This document shows positions 25,474-35,167 of a stretch of DNA of 64,000 bases, in pieces (the stretch's first letter is position 1; each line of letters begins with the position of its first letter). Below the pieces are notes generated by a model that was not told the DNA's origin, did not search any database, and saw only the letters and a program-made list of their open reading frames with translations. Source of the DNA: Pseudomonas profundi. GTDB taxonomy: Bacteria; Pseudomonadota; Gammaproteobacteria; Pseudomonadales; Pseudomonadaceae. A program made the translations under genes and the position numbers. Location of the stretch: positions 220,749-284,748 of the forward strand of contig NZ_VTPZ01000004.1 in NCBI RefSeq assembly GCF_008638305.1, in the 5' to 3' direction.

Positions 25474-27522
25474 ATGGTTAAATTCAATCGACACCGGTTG
25501 GGGTGCAGTCTGGCTGTGGCAACTTCGATGGGATCCTTTGCCCACGCGCAAGACGCGGTCGAGCTGCAACCAACTACTGTAATAAGTGCTGCGGGATATG
25601 AACAGAACATTGCAAACGCCCCTGCGAGTATTTCCGTGATCACTCGCGAGCAGCTTGAAAAGCAGTCGTACACCGATGTCGTTGATGCCATGAAGAACAT
25701 CCCGGGAGTGTATGTCACCGGAGGCGGCAACATGCAGGATGTCAGCATCCGCGGTATGTCTTCCTCCTACACCCTGTATCTGGTCGATGGTCGGCCCGTT
25801 TCCGCAGGCCGCTCGGTCAACACCAATGGCAGTGACGGTGGCAAGCAGATCGGTTTGCCGCCACTGTCGATGATCGAACGTATCGAAGTGGTACGTGGCC
25901 CGATGTCGTCGCTGTATGGGTCCGAAGCCATGGGTGGCGTCATCAACATTATTACCCGCAAAGGTGGTGATACCTGGGCCGGTACCGTAGCGGCCGAGTA
26001 CACCCTCGCAAAAAATGATCTCAGTGAAGATGCCTGGTTGGGCAACTTCTATGCTGGCGGTGCGCTGATTCCCGGTTTGTTGGGTGCCAAGGTCCATGGC
26101 TCGCAGTCGGTAACCGATGAGAGCGAGTATCAGGGGCTGGATGACAGCGCGGCCAGCACGCCGGATGGCAAGCGTCGTCAGGCCGGGGTCGAGTTGTACC
26201 TGACGCCCGATGAACAGAACCGTTTCTCGGCCAGCTATCAGGCTGCACGCCTTGATGAAACGCATCATCCGGGCCTCAGCATCGCAGCGGACGCGACGGA
26301 GAACTCCACCGAGTTCGACAAGGACATCTACGTGCTGGCCCATGACGGGCACTACGGCAATTTCCGCACCAACACCTATCTTCAGCACGACGTGTCCGAA
26401 CGCGTGCAGGACGCTACCAAGAAGGAGGAAGTCAGTACTTTCAATACCCAGGCAAACTACTTTCTTGGCTCGCATGTACTGACCTTTGGGGCCCAGTACA
26501 AGTACGAAGACTTTGTCGATGAAACCAACGGGCTACTGACCTCCGGGGTGCCTGGTGCCGTCAAGAGCGTGGATCGCTGGCTCGCTGCGTTGTTCGCAGA
26601 AGTCGAGTGGGGTGTGACCGACGATCTGGCGGTTACCACCGGCCTGCGCTACAACGATGACGAGCTATTCGGCGGTTACCTGTCGCCGCGTGTATACGCG
26701 GTTTACCAGTCAACCCCGAATCTGACCCTGAAGGGCGGGGTTTCCACGGGCTACAAACAACCGGGCCTTGCGGACGCTACCGAAGGCTTCGGGCGTGGCA
26801 CCGGGGGCGGCGGCTCCCCGGCACCCCATCCGCGTGCGTTGATCATCGGTAACCCGGAGCTGGACCCGGAAAGCAGCACCAACTATGAGGTGGGGTTCAA
26901 CTATGACAATGTCGAGCTGGGCTTCAACACCAGCCTCATGGTCTTCCACACCCAGTACAAGGACAAGATTGCAGAAGATCGCTTCTGCGTGACGGATGCC
27001 GACGGTTCGGGTGACAACCGTAACAACGTGGCGGCCTGGTCCTGTGGTTTCGCTGGTACCGACTATTACTTCCTGAGTACCCGTACCAACGTTGATGAAG
27101 CGATCATGCAGGGTGTCGAGTTGACTCTGGACTACGCGCTGCATTCCTCGCTCTGGTTAAGCGGAAGCTACACCTACACCGAATCCGAGCAGAAAACCGG
27201 CGAGTTCAAGGGAGATCCTTTGAACAAACAGCCCAAGCACATGGCCAATGCCTTGCTCGACTGGACAATAACGCCCAGATGGAATGCCTGGCTGCAGGGC
27301 AACTACCGGAGCGAGACCTCGGAATATCTGAGCCGCACCAGCATGTCAGATGGCACGCCGGGATACGGCTTCTTCGACGCCGGTGTGGTGTACAAGGCAA
27401 CGGATAGCCTGGACGTCAAGGCAGGCCTGTACAACATCGCCAACAAGGAAGTTACCAGCGAGGAGTATGGCGCGGTGCTGGATGGCCGCCGTATGGTTGT
27501 TGGTTTGACCATGGATTTCTGA
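25474..27522 (+). CDS. TonB-dependent siderophore receptor (FepA/PfeA-like)
   Basis: A precursor of 682 residues. A signal peptide ends near AHAQ. The plug domain (about 35-150) has ANAPASISVITREQLE, IPGVYVTGGGNMQDVSIRGM and IERIEVVRGPMSSLYGSEAMGGVINIIT, all standard for TonB-dependent receptors. The barrel ends with the aromatic-terminal GLTMDF. The pattern with YTLYLVDGRPV is close to catecholate and colicin-type receptors (FepA, CirA, PfeA). It imports ferric chelates across the outer membrane using TonB. A Fur-like box upstream supports iron regulation. The exact siderophore is unknown. Confidence 0.93.
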   Translation: MVKFNRHRLGCSLAVATSMGSFAHAQDAVELQPTTVISAAGYEQNIANAPASISVITREQLEKQSYTDVVDAMKNIPGVYVTGGGNMQDVSIRGMSSSYTLYLVDGRPVSAGRSVNTNGSDGGKQIGLPPLSMIERIEVVRGPMSSLYGSEAMGGVINIITRKGGDTWAGTVAAEYTLAKNDLSEDAWLGNFYAGGALIPGLLGAKVHGSQSVTDESEYQGLDDSAASTPDGKRRQAGVELYLTPDEQNRFSASYQAARLDETHHPGLSIAADATENSTEFDKDIYVLAHDGHYGNFRTNTYLQHDVSERVQDATKKEEVSTFNTQANYFLGSHVLTFGAQYKYEDFVDETNGLLTSGVPGAVKSVDRWLAALFAEVEWGVTDDLAVTTGLRYNDDELFGGYLSPRVYAVYQSTPNLTLKGGVSTGYKQPGLADATEGFGRGTGGGGSPAPHPRALIIGNPELDPESSTNYEVGFNYDNVELGFNTSLMVFHTQYKDKIAEDRFCVTDADGSGDNRNNVAAWSCGFAGTDYYFLSTRTNVDEAIMQGVELTLDYALHSSLWLSGSYTYTESEQKTGEFKGDPLNKQPKHMANALLDWTITPRWNAWLQGNYRSETSEYLSRTSMSDGTPGYGFFDAGVVYKATDSLDVKAGLYNIANKEVTSEEYGAVLDGRRMVVGLTMDF

Positions 27523-27860
27523 TCCTCGGTTAGTCAAGGTGCGGCCTGTAAACCTTCAGGCCGCTGCTTGATCTGCTCAGTCAATGCTGTTTCTTGTAAC
27601 GTTCTGCCGCCCCCTGCGTTTGAATGCCCCCTCCCGCCTGCTCAGCTAAGCCAATCTGAAAGCCACTGCCGTCCTGGCTGCGTTGCGTGCCTACTTATCA
27701 TTTTTCAGCTTGATCCTGTTTGGTCGACCCAATTTGTGAAGGCGTCCCGCTATGAACAAGGGATATCACCGATAATTCGGTGAACGACCATTCGCAAGGC
27801 TGTCTGCGTTCCGTCGGTGTTGCTCTGTCCCGGCGCAGCAATCAGTAAAAGGCTGAACAT
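27523..27860. other. Gene-free stretch between receptor and prodomain-like gene
   Basis: This 338-base spacer holds the receptor's terminator hairpin (separate entry) and the promoter region of the following gene. I see no gene. Short frames here have no ribosome site. Confidence 0.6.
27541..27564 (+). terminator. Hairpin after the TonB-dependent receptor
   Basis: GCGGCCTG at 27541-27548 pairs perfectly with CAGGCCGC at 27557-27564 around an 8-base loop, followed by TGCTTGATC. No long T-run, but placement 19 bases after the stop suggests a terminator. Confidence 0.55.
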
Positions 27861-28679
27861 ATGAAACCGATCTATCCGGCGCTGGCGTTTGGTACCATTT
27901 TTCTGGGGGCTGTTTTCTGGGCGTCGCAGTCGAGTGAGGCGCCGGTGGAAGAGCAGGCTGTTGAGCAGGCGTCGGCCTCAACTGACTCGGTATCCACAGG
28001 CGGCGCGGTCAACTCTGAACAGGTGCGTTCGGAAGAACAGCGCTCGCCGGCTGCTGAAAAACGTGGCGATCCGGATGCTGCACAAAGCGCTGTTACCGAT
28101 GCAGACCTGTTGCAGGAGCCCCAGCTGGCCGAGCTGAATCCCGATTACCCGACCATGGCGATGCGTTTGCATGAAATGACTGCACGCCGTGATGGGCAGG
28201 CTTTTGACCCGACCAAGGTGCGGGATGCGCTTGCCGCGGCGTCTGCCTGGGAACCCAGTGATGATGCTGGCGCCGGGCTTGATTTGACCGAAGAAGAACG
28301 CAACGACGGGCGTGAATTCATTGAATTCAGCCGCATGAAGCTGGAGAGCCTGGTCGCCGGGGACACGCTTGAATTGCCTGTCAGCCAGAGCGGCCAAAAC
28401 TATCAGGCAGAAATCACCCAGGCTGTCGCCAACAATGACGGCACCGTCACCTGGCACGGCAAGCTGGTCGATGAGTTGGGCGCTGTGACCGACGAGTCCG
28501 GTTCGGCGTACGACGTTACCTTTACTTCCGGCCAACGGATGGCCTCAGGCGGTATGTTTACGCCAGAAGGCCATTTCGTCATAGAAGCGGTAGGCGAACA
28601 AGGCTGGATTGCCAACGCATCCACGCTGTTCAAGTTCGACGAGAACGAGCCGGATTTCATCATCCCGGACGAGCTCTGA
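27861..28679 (+). CDS. Exported prodomain-like partner of the metalloprotease
   Basis: A protein of 272 residues. It has an N-terminal membrane anchor or signal (MKPIYPALAFGTIFLGAVFWA), an acidic Glu/Ser/Ala-rich linker to about residue 75, and a helical segment. The C-terminal beta-rich domain (about 155-260) contains DTLELPVSQSGQNYQAEI, DGTVTWHGKL, YDVTFTSGQRMASGGMFTPE and GQGW-like GEQGWIANAS. That order resembles the N-terminal prodomain found fused to reprolysin-like metalloproteases of other gammaproteobacteria. Here it is a separate gene 37 bases before a protease that lacks it. A role as inhibitor or chaperone of the protease is inference. Confidence 0.65.
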   Translation: MKPIYPALAFGTIFLGAVFWASQSSEAPVEEQAVEQASASTDSVSTGGAVNSEQVRSEEQRSPAAEKRGDPDAAQSAVTDADLLQEPQLAELNPDYPTMAMRLHEMTARRDGQAFDPTKVRDALAAASAWEPSDDAGAGLDLTEEERNDGREFIEFSRMKLESLVAGDTLELPVSQSGQNYQAEITQAVANNDGTVTWHGKLVDELGAVTDESGSAYDVTFTSGQRMASGGMFTPEGHFVIEAVGEQGWIANASTLFKFDENEPDFIIPDEL

Positions 28680-28716
28680 ATCCTCCCTTCCAATCTCTTG
28701 CTGGAAACAAACACCC

Positions 28717-29967
28717 ATGATCAAACGTCTCGGGCTTTACCTCAAACTTGGCGCTACCGCTCTGGTCGTCAGTGGCGCGACCCACACTGCTCACGCAGCG
28801 CAAATCGATCTCCTCGTACTCTATGACGATTACAGCGCCTCCCGGATGCAGGGCGAACCGGCAGTTGTCCTCAAGTCCTGGCAGGATCAGATTAATACCA
28901 TGTACCGCAACAGCCAGGTCGATCTGCAGCTGCGTATCGTTGGCGTGGAACGCAATGACTTCGCCTCCAGCGATATGAGTCAGGCATTGGTGAATGTGGC
29001 GCGGTCTTCCTCGGTCGCACAAATTCGTGATCGCGTCGGTGCAGACTTTGTCACCCAGCTCCATCAGTCCGGCAACTGTGGGGTCGGTTATCTCGCGGTT
29101 CACGCCAGTTATGCCTTCAACGTTCTCGGCGCTGGTTGTGGTCCCGCCGCACTGGCCCATGAACTCGGCCATAACATGGGCCTCAACCACTCCAGAGCGC
29201 AGGGCGATACCGCCGGCTCAGAATACCGCTACGCGCTCGGGCATGGCGTCAACGGCGCATTCGGTACCCTGATGACCTACGAATGGTATTACCGGGCCGC
29301 CAAGATGTCGGTGTTTTCCAATCCGCGAATCCAGTGCCGCGGATACCCTTGTGGTGTCGAGGAAGGCGCACAGGGCGAGGCGGATGCAGCCAAGGCAATA
29401 AACAACGTGAAGGACCGCGTGGCGGTCTTCCGTCCCACCAAGGTTGGCGGCGGGCCCGTGCCGAACCCTGATCCGACGGAACCGGAAGAGCCCACGGAAC
29501 CTAACGAGCCGAACGAACCCACGGAACCCACCGATCCAGAGGGTACCGTGCAAAACGGGAATTACCTGATCAAAGTCGCAGCTAATGGTCGCTGCCTGAA
29601 CGTCAACAATTCCCGATGGGGCATGAGCGATGTGGTGCAGTGGTCATGTACCCAGGCGCCCAATCAGCAATGGACACTGACGCGTCAGGAAGGTGATGTC
29701 GTGAAGCTGGCCAGCACTGGCACGCAGGGTTGTCTGAATGTGGTTGCGAGCAGCAGACGCGCAGGTGCGAATGTCATTGCATACAGGTGTTCGGAGCGGG
29801 AGAGCCAGCAATGGCAGCTCAAACAGGTTGAGGAGGGCAAGTTTCAGGTGACAGCGCGACACAGCGGTCTTTGCCTGGATGCCGGGAGTAATGCCAATGG
29901 CAGCAGCCTGACCCAGGCCACCTGTAGCGGATCTGACAGTCAGCGGTTCAGTTTTACCGGGTTGTAA
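28717..29967 (+). CDS. Secreted zinc metalloprotease with C-terminal ricin-type lectin domain
   Basis: A precursor of 416 residues. A signal peptide ends near THAAQ. The catalytic domain has HELGHNMGLNH at 148-158 (HExxHxxGxxH zinc motif, Glu149 catalytic) and a Met-turn LMTY near 185-188, so it is a metzincin of the reprolysin-like (M12B/M72) type. A Pro/Glu/Thr repeat linker (about 238-262, TEPNEPNEPTEPTDPEG) joins it to a ricin B-like beta-trefoil (about 265-416) with repeated QW motifs (NQQWTL, SQQWQL), which should bind glycans. ATG 28717 was chosen because it opens directly into the signal. It has no prodomain of its own, unlike relatives. Confidence 0.9.
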   Translation: MIKRLGLYLKLGATALVVSGATHTAHAAQIDLLVLYDDYSASRMQGEPAVVLKSWQDQINTMYRNSQVDLQLRIVGVERNDFASSDMSQALVNVARSSSVAQIRDRVGADFVTQLHQSGNCGVGYLAVHASYAFNVLGAGCGPAALAHELGHNMGLNHSRAQGDTAGSEYRYALGHGVNGAFGTLMTYEWYYRAAKMSVFSNPRIQCRGYPCGVEEGAQGEADAAKAINNVKDRVAVFRPTKVGGGPVPNPDPTEPEEPTEPNEPNEPTEPTDPEGTVQNGNYLIKVAANGRCLNVNNSRWGMSDVVQWSCTQAPNQQWTLTRQEGDVVKLASTGTQGCLNVVASSRRAGANVIAYRCSERESQQWQLKQVEEGKFQVTARHSGLCLDAGSNANGSSLTQATCSGSDSQRFSFTGL

Positions 29968-29989
29968 GGTTTCAAGCATGCGCAATCAA

Positions 29990-30015
29990 GCCTCACCATC
30001 GGTGGGGCTTTTTTT
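29990..30015 (+). terminator. Intrinsic terminator after the metalloprotease gene
   Basis: GCCTCACC and GGTGGGGC form an 8-bp stem with one G-T pair around a 3-base loop, followed directly by seven T residues. This is a classical rho-independent terminator 23 bases after the stop. Confidence 0.9.
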
Positions 30016-30156
30016 CGCCTGGCAAAACCCACGCGCAGGCACCTGAGCAGGCTCTGTGCGATCGAAGCCGTATATTCTGGTGTGGCTTCGTTCAGGTTCA
30101 GTTAAGCACGGGCTCTTATTCTGTGAACGTCAAAACCAACCACAGGAACTGAACCC

Positions 30157-30465
30157 ATGAAAACACTGACTACGCTGATCCTTGCCGCTTCCCTGACGCT
30201 GGGTGCGAACCTGGCGCTGGCCAAGGACGTTGGCCCGGATGAAGCATTGAAACTGCGTGACGCAGGCACCATCCAATCCTTTGAAAAGCTCAACGAGGCA
30301 GCTCTGGCCAAGCACCCTGGCGCCCAGATCGAGGACACTGAGCTTGATGAAGAAAATGGCCGGTATTTCTATGAAGTTGAACTGCGCGATGAAAAAGGTG
30401 TGCAATGGGATCTCGAGCTCGACGCCAAGACCGGCGAAGTGCTGAAGGACCATCAGGACGACTAA
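30157..30465 (+). CDS. Periplasmic PepSY-domain protein (first copy)
   Basis: A precursor of 102 residues with a signal peptide ending LALAKD. The mature part is a single PepSY domain (EALKLRDAGTIQSFEKLNEAAL, then HPGAQIEDTELDEENGRYFYEVEL, then WDLELDAKTGEVLKD). PepSY domains bind or inhibit peptidases and also occur beside two-component systems as ligand sensors. Another PepSY gene follows with no gap, then a response regulator and histidine kinase. Confidence 0.92.
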   Translation: MKTLTTLILAASLTLGANLALAKDVGPDEALKLRDAGTIQSFEKLNEAALAKHPGAQIEDTELDEENGRYFYEVELRDEKGVQWDLELDAKTGEVLKDHQDD

Positions 30466-30771
30466 ATGCGGCTTACCACTCTTTCAATGCTCCCCTTGGC
30501 CATGTTGCTTGCCGCCACGCCAGCGGCAAGCCGTGATCTTGATCAGGATGAAGCCCTGCAGTTACGCCGTGAGGGCTTGATTCTGCCGCTGGAGAGCATA
30601 TTGCAGCGCGTTTCGGAGTCGCATCCTGGCGCGCGCTTGCTTGAAGCAGAGCTGGAAGAGGATGACGGCGTTTATATCTATGAAATCGAATTGCTCACGG
30701 CCGACGGCGTCGCCCGTGAGCTGGAAATCAACGCCCGGGACGGTCGCGTGCTTCAGGACGAGGAAGATTGA
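30466..30771 (+). CDS. Periplasmic PepSY-domain protein (second copy)
   Basis: A precursor of 101 residues. Its order of elements is the same as in the copy upstream ([59 protein letters not shown]), so it is a tandem duplicate with clear divergence. The start follows the previous stop directly (TAA ATG), and its own TGA overlaps the ATG of the response regulator (TGATG). It is probably part of one four-gene transcript. A sensory or inhibitory role toward the kinase is plausible from the context. Confidence 0.9.
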   Translation: MRLTTLSMLPLAMLLAATPAASRDLDQDEALQLRREGLILPLESILQRVSESHPGARLLEAELEEDDGVYIYEIELLTADGVARELEINARDGRVLQDEED

Positions 30772-31436
30772 TGCGGCTGTTATTGGTCGAAGACAACGTG
30801 CCGCTGGCCGACGAGCTAGTGACCAGTCTCAGTCGCCAGGGCTATGCCACGGACTGGCTGACCGATGGCCGTGACGCGGATTACCAGGGTAGCAGTGAGC
30901 CTTATGACCTCATCATTCTCGACCTCGGCTTGCCAGGCAAACCGGGGCTTGAGGTATTGCGTGACTGGCGCGCGCGTGGTTTGGCAACGCCGGTACTGAT
31001 CCTTACCGCGCGTGGTTCCTGGGCAGAGCGAATTGAGGGTCTGAAGGCCGGCGCGGACGATTATCTGACCAAGCCCTTCCATCCCGAGGAACTGCTGTTG
31101 CGCATTCAGGGATTGTTGCGGCGCGCCCATGGACTGGCCAACCAGCCATTATTACAGGCTGGCGGGCTGGAACTGGATGAATCACGGCAGCTGTGCCGCA
31201 AGCAGGATCAGGAGATCGAATTGACTGCGGGCGAGTTCCGTCTGCTGCGCTACTTCATGCTGCATCCGGGGCAGCTGCTGTCGAAATCGCAGTTGGCCGA
31301 GCACCTCTATGATGGTGAGACTGAGCGCGACTCCAACGTCATCGAAGTCCATATTAACCGCCTGCGCGGCAAGCTTGGCCGTGAGCTGTTCGAAACCCGT
31401 CGCGGGCAGGGTTATCGGTTCGGCGGCGCCTCTTGA
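30771..31436 (+). CDS. OmpR/PhoB-family response regulator
   Basis: A protein of 221 residues. The receiver has acidic residues at the start (VEDN), the phospho-acceptor Asp51 ([14 protein letters not shown]), Thr (LTARG) and Lys (LTKPF). The C-terminal winged helix (about 127-220) shows [12 protein letters not shown] and [15 protein letters not shown]. It is closest to PhoP/QseB-like regulators. Start ATG 30771 shares a base with the PepSY stop; its own TGA overlaps the kinase's TTG start. Confidence 0.95.
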   Translation: MRLLLVEDNVPLADELVTSLSRQGYATDWLTDGRDADYQGSSEPYDLIILDLGLPGKPGLEVLRDWRARGLATPVLILTARGSWAERIEGLKAGADDYLTKPFHPEELLLRIQGLLRRAHGLANQPLLQAGGLELDESRQLCRKQDQEIELTAGEFRLLRYFMLHPGQLLSKSQLAEHLYDGETERDSNVIEVHINRLRGKLGRELFETRRGQGYRFGGAS

Positions 31437-32761
31437 GATCCATACAGCGAAGCCTGAGCCTCGGGCTGGTAGCGGTTCTGGTCATTCTGAGTCTGCTTTT
31501 GCTGCAAACCAGCCTCTGGCTGTTCGAGGCGGGTCTGCGTCGCACTCTGGAAGCCGACCTGCGCGATGAAACCGAGGGGCTGCTCATAGCGCTGGTACCA
31601 GGCGCAGATGGCGTGCAGCTCGATGCCCGGCGCATCAATCCACGTTACCAGCGTGCCTTCTCGGGCCATTACTTCCGTATCGATGTGGCTGGACGCACCT
31701 GGCGTTCCCGCTCCTTGTGGGACGCCGATCCTGAATGGCCAGGCAGCGCGGGGCTGAGTGATGGGCTTATTGATGGTCCGCAGGATCAACGTTTGATGGC
31801 GTATCGCGGGCAGTATCAGCGTGATGGCGAGACCATCCATATCAGCGCGGCACAGGATTACACTCCGGTACTCGACAGCTTCGCCCAGGTACGTCTGGGC
31901 GGCTTTGGGCTGGTCATGTTGTTTGTGTTGATCCTGGTGTTGCTCCAGCGTTATGCGGTGAAGACTGCCCTGCGGCCGCTGGAACAGGCGCGTCAGCAGG
32001 TCGCCCAATTGCAGCAGGGCCAGCGTCAGCAACTGGAGGTCAGGGCACCGGTTGAGCTGCAACCGCTGATTGAGCAGATCAACCACTTGCTGTCGCACAC
32101 CGACAATACTCTGAAGCGATCACGCCACGCGCTGGGCAACCTCGGTCACGCGCTGAAGACGCCACTTGCGGTGCTGGGCAGCCTGATCACGCGCGAGGAA
32201 CTCTCAGCCCACCCGGCATTGCGCGCCAGTCTGGAGGAGCAACTGAGCCAGATTCAACATAGGGTCAGCCGTGAATTGAACCGGGCGCGCCTGGCCGGTG
32301 ATGTATTGCCAGGCGCCCATTTCGACTGTGCAGCGGAGCTGCCCTCGCTGCTTGATACCCTGCGCATGATCCATCAGCGAGACATTACGCTGCGCTGGTC
32401 GGCGCCACCGGCGTGCCGGCTGCCTTGGGACCGTGAGGATATGCTGGAATTGCTTGGTAATCTGCTGGATAACGCCTGCAAATGGGCGCGCTCGGCAGTC
32501 ATGCTGACGATCGTAGAGGATGTGGACGCTTACCGTATTCTGATCGAAGACGATGGTCCGGGGATCGAACGCGCCGAGCGAGCCCGGGTGTTGGATCGTG
32601 GAACCCGCCTGGATCAGCATGTCGATGGCCAGGGATTGGGGTTGGGTATTGTGCGAGACATTCTTGCCGCCTGGCAGGGCGAGCTGATATTCGACACTAG
32701 CGCTTTGGGCGGCTTGTCTGTTTGCATCCAGCTGCCGCGCAGCAAGCCGCCGCTGGAATAA
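31433..32761 (+). CDS. PhoQ-like sensor histidine kinase
   Basis: A protein of 442 residues starting at a TTG in the sequence TTGA that overlaps the regulator stop. Two membrane helices (about 11-30 and 155-173) enclose a periplasmic sensor of about 120 residues. A HAMP-like segment is followed by the H-box with His239 ([13 protein letters not shown]). The ATPase domain has the N-box [10 protein letters not shown], the G1 box DDGPGIE and the G2 box GQGLGLGIV. It resembles PhoQ/QseC-type kinases. It should pair with the regulator directly upstream. The two PepSY proteins encoded before them may bind the same signal, perhaps metal or cationic peptides, but nothing here fixes the ligand. Confidence 0.93.
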   Translation: MRSIQRSLSLGLVAVLVILSLLLLQTSLWLFEAGLRRTLEADLRDETEGLLIALVPGADGVQLDARRINPRYQRAFSGHYFRIDVAGRTWRSRSLWDADPEWPGSAGLSDGLIDGPQDQRLMAYRGQYQRDGETIHISAAQDYTPVLDSFAQVRLGGFGLVMLFVLILVLLQRYAVKTALRPLEQARQQVAQLQQGQRQQLEVRAPVELQPLIEQINHLLSHTDNTLKRSRHALGNLGHALKTPLAVLGSLITREELSAHPALRASLEEQLSQIQHRVSRELNRARLAGDVLPGAHFDCAAELPSLLDTLRMIHQRDITLRWSAPPACRLPWDREDMLELLGNLLDNACKWARSAVMLTIVEDVDAYRILIEDDGPGIERAERARVLDRGTRLDQHVDGQGLGLGIVRDILAAWQGELIFDTSALGGLSVCIQLPRSKPPLE

Positions 32762-32794
32762 AATCCGAATACAGGCATTTCGAGCGCCCATAAA

Positions 32795-32820
32795 AAATCC
32801 CGGCACCAAGGCCGGGATTT
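32795..32820. terminator. Bidirectional intrinsic terminator
   Basis: AAATCCCGGC and GCCGGGATTT form a 10-bp stem around ACCAAG. A-rich sequence lies on one side and T-rich sequence on the other, so it can end both the kinase transcript (plus strand) and the malate synthase transcript (minus strand). Confidence 0.9.
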
Positions 32821-32839
32821 TTGTACTACCGGAAGCTGA

Positions 32840-35017
32840 TCAGCAGCCGTACTTCGCCTTGAACTCGCGGCGACGTCGGTGCAGGACCGGCTCGGTGTAG
32901 CCGTTCGGCTGCTTGGTGCCCTCGATGCACAGCTCGACGGCAGCCTGGAAGGCAACGCTGTTATCGAAATCAGGCGCCATTGCCTTGTATGCCGGGTCAC
33001 TGTCGTTCTGACGATCAACGACGGCGGCCATGCGCTTCATGGTTTCCAGCACCTGCTCTTCGGTGCAGATGCCATGACGCAGCCAGTTGGCAATGTGCTG
33101 GCTGGAGATACGCAGGGTAGCGCGGTCTTCCATCAGCCCGACGTCATTGATATCCGGGACCTTGGAGCAACCGACACCCTGATCAATCCAGCGTACAACG
33201 TAGCCGAGGATCCCCTGGGCGTTGTTGTCCAGTTCCTGCTGGATTTCTTCAGCTGACCAGTCGGTGTTGGTGGCCAGAGGCAGGGTCAGAATGTCGTCGA
33301 TTGACGCCGGCGTGCGGCTGGCCAGCTCGGCCTGACGCTCCGCCACGTTGACCTTGTGGTAATGCAAAGCGTGCAGGGTAGCCGCAGTCGGGGAGGGTAC
33401 CCACGCGGTATTCGCGCCCGCCATCGGATGGCCGATTTTCTGCTCAAGCATTGCCGCCATCAGGTCAGGCATGGCCCACATGCCCTTGCCGATTTGCGCG
33501 CGGCCCTTGAGGCCGGTTGCCAGGCCGATGTCGACGTTGTTGTTCTCGTAGGCACCGATCCACTTGGCGGCCTTCATTTCACCCTTGCGTACCATCGCGC
33601 CGGCTTCCATGGAGGTATGGATTTCGTCACCGGTACGGTCGAGGAAGCCGGTGTTGATGAAGGCAACGCGCTCGCTGGCGGCCTTGATGCAGGCTTTCAG
33701 GTTCAGCGATGTACGGCGCTCCTCGTCCATGATGCCGACTTTCAACGTGTTGCGCTTCAGGCCGAGCAGGTCTTCGACGCGGCTGAACAGCTCAGTGGCG
33801 AAGGCGACTTCTTCCGGGCCATGCATCTTGGGTTTGACGATGTATACAGAGCCGGTACGGGTGTTGCGGCGCGCGGTATTGCCGTTGAGGTTGTGCATGG
33901 CGATCAGGCTGGTGATTGCGGCGTCCATGAGGCCCTCGGGTACTTCGTTGCCATCCTTGTCGAGGATGGCATCGTTGGTCATCAGGTGGCCAACGTTACG
34001 CACGAACAGCAGGGAACGACCGTGCAACGTCAGGCTTGAGCCGTCTGCAGCAGTGTATTCGCGGTCCGGATTCATGGTGCGGGTGAAGGAGCTGCCGCCC
34101 TTGGCCACGCTCTCGGCCAGATCGCCCTTCATCAGGCCCAGCCAGTTACGGTAGACCAGAGTCTTGTCTTCGGCATCAACAGCGGCGATGGAATCTTCGC
34201 AATCCATGATGGTAGTCAGCGCAGCTTCCATGAGTACGTCTTTTACGCCGGCGGCATCAGTCTGGCCAACATTGCTGGTGGGATCGATCTGAATCTCGAA
34301 ATGCAGACCGTTGTGCTTGCACAACACCCCTTTGGGGGATTCAGCGTCACCCTGGAAGCCGACAAACTGTGCTGCATCCTTGAGACCGGTCTGGCTGCCA
34401 TTCTTCAGCTTGACGACCAGTTGGCCGTCCTTGACGAGGTATTCGATGGAGTCGACGTGGGAACCTTCGGCCAGCGGGGCTGCCTCATCGAGGAACGCGC
34501 GGGCGTAGGCAATGACCTTGTTGCCCCGGATTTCGTTGTAGCCCGGACCTTTGGTGGCGCCATCTTCCTCGGAAATCGCATCGGTACCGTACAGCGCATC
34601 GTACAGTGAACCCCAGCGGGCGTTCGCCGCGTTCAGGGCAAAGCGGGCGTTGGTGACCGGAACGACCAGTTGTGGGCCAGCCAGGCGGGCAATTTCTTCG
34701 TCGACGTTTTCGGTCGTCGCACTGAAATCGTCAGGTTCGGGTAACAGGTAACCGATTTCCTGCAGGAACGCCTTGTAGGCGACCGGGTCGTGCGCTTGAC
34801 CGGTGCGCTGGTTGTGCCAGGCATCGATCTGGTTCTGGAAATCATCGCGTTTGGCGAGTAGGGCCTTGTTGATTGGCGCCAGGTCTGTGATCAGCTTCTC
34901 AACACCAGACCAGAAAGCGTCGGCATCGACACCGGTACCGGGGATGGCCTGCTGATTGACGAAGTCGTGGAGTATTTTGGCAACCTGTAAGCTGCCGACT
35001 TGGACGCGTTCAGTCAT
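32840..35017 (-). CDS. glcB: Malate synthase G
   Basis: An enzyme of 725 residues that condenses glyoxylate with acetyl-CoA to give malate, the second step of the glyoxylate route. The whole chain matches the G isoform (monomeric, about 720 residues): [16 protein letters not shown] at the start, a central [17 protein letters not shown] and [15 protein letters not shown], and [13 protein letters not shown] with the magnesium-binding Glu. [20 protein letters not shown] lies near the active site. A GAGGG ribosome site precedes the ATG. A terminator lies after the gene. No isocitrate lyase is next to it. Confidence 0.98.
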   Translation of the reverse strand: MTERVQVGSLQVAKILHDFVNQQAIPGTGVDADAFWSGVEKLITDLAPINKALLAKRDDFQNQIDAWHNQRTGQAHDPVAYKAFLQEIGYLLPEPDDFSATTENVDEEIARLAGPQLVVPVTNARFALNAANARWGSLYDALYGTDAISEEDGATKGPGYNEIRGNKVIAYARAFLDEAAPLAEGSHVDSIEYLVKDGQLVVKLKNGSQTGLKDAAQFVGFQGDAESPKGVLCKHNGLHFEIQIDPTSNVGQTDAAGVKDVLMEAALTTIMDCEDSIAAVDAEDKTLVYRNWLGLMKGDLAESVAKGGSSFTRTMNPDREYTAADGSSLTLHGRSLLFVRNVGHLMTNDAILDKDGNEVPEGLMDAAITSLIAMHNLNGNTARRNTRTGSVYIVKPKMHGPEEVAFATELFSRVEDLLGLKRNTLKVGIMDEERRTSLNLKACIKAASERVAFINTGFLDRTGDEIHTSMEAGAMVRKGEMKAAKWIGAYENNNVDIGLATGLKGRAQIGKGMWAMPDLMAAMLEQKIGHPMAGANTAWVPSPTAATLHALHYHKVNVAERQAELASRTPASIDDILTLPLATNTDWSAEEIQQELDNNAQGILGYVVRWIDQGVGCSKVPDINDVGLMEDRATLRISSQHIANWLRHGICTEEQVLETMKRMAAVVDRQNDSDPAYKAMAPDFDNSVAFQAAVELCIEGTKQPNGYTEPVLHRRRREFKAKYGC

Positions 35018-35167
35018 GGAAAACCCTCACTCTGCAGACAACCTGCGCGAACGCGCAGGACGTGGAATTTGGAGAGGCAGCATGTTACACGATGACAGGT
35101 TGCAAATCATGCCCGGCACGTGGAATTCTAAAGCGCTAGCCACAGAGCCCAGGCGTATAATGACGGA

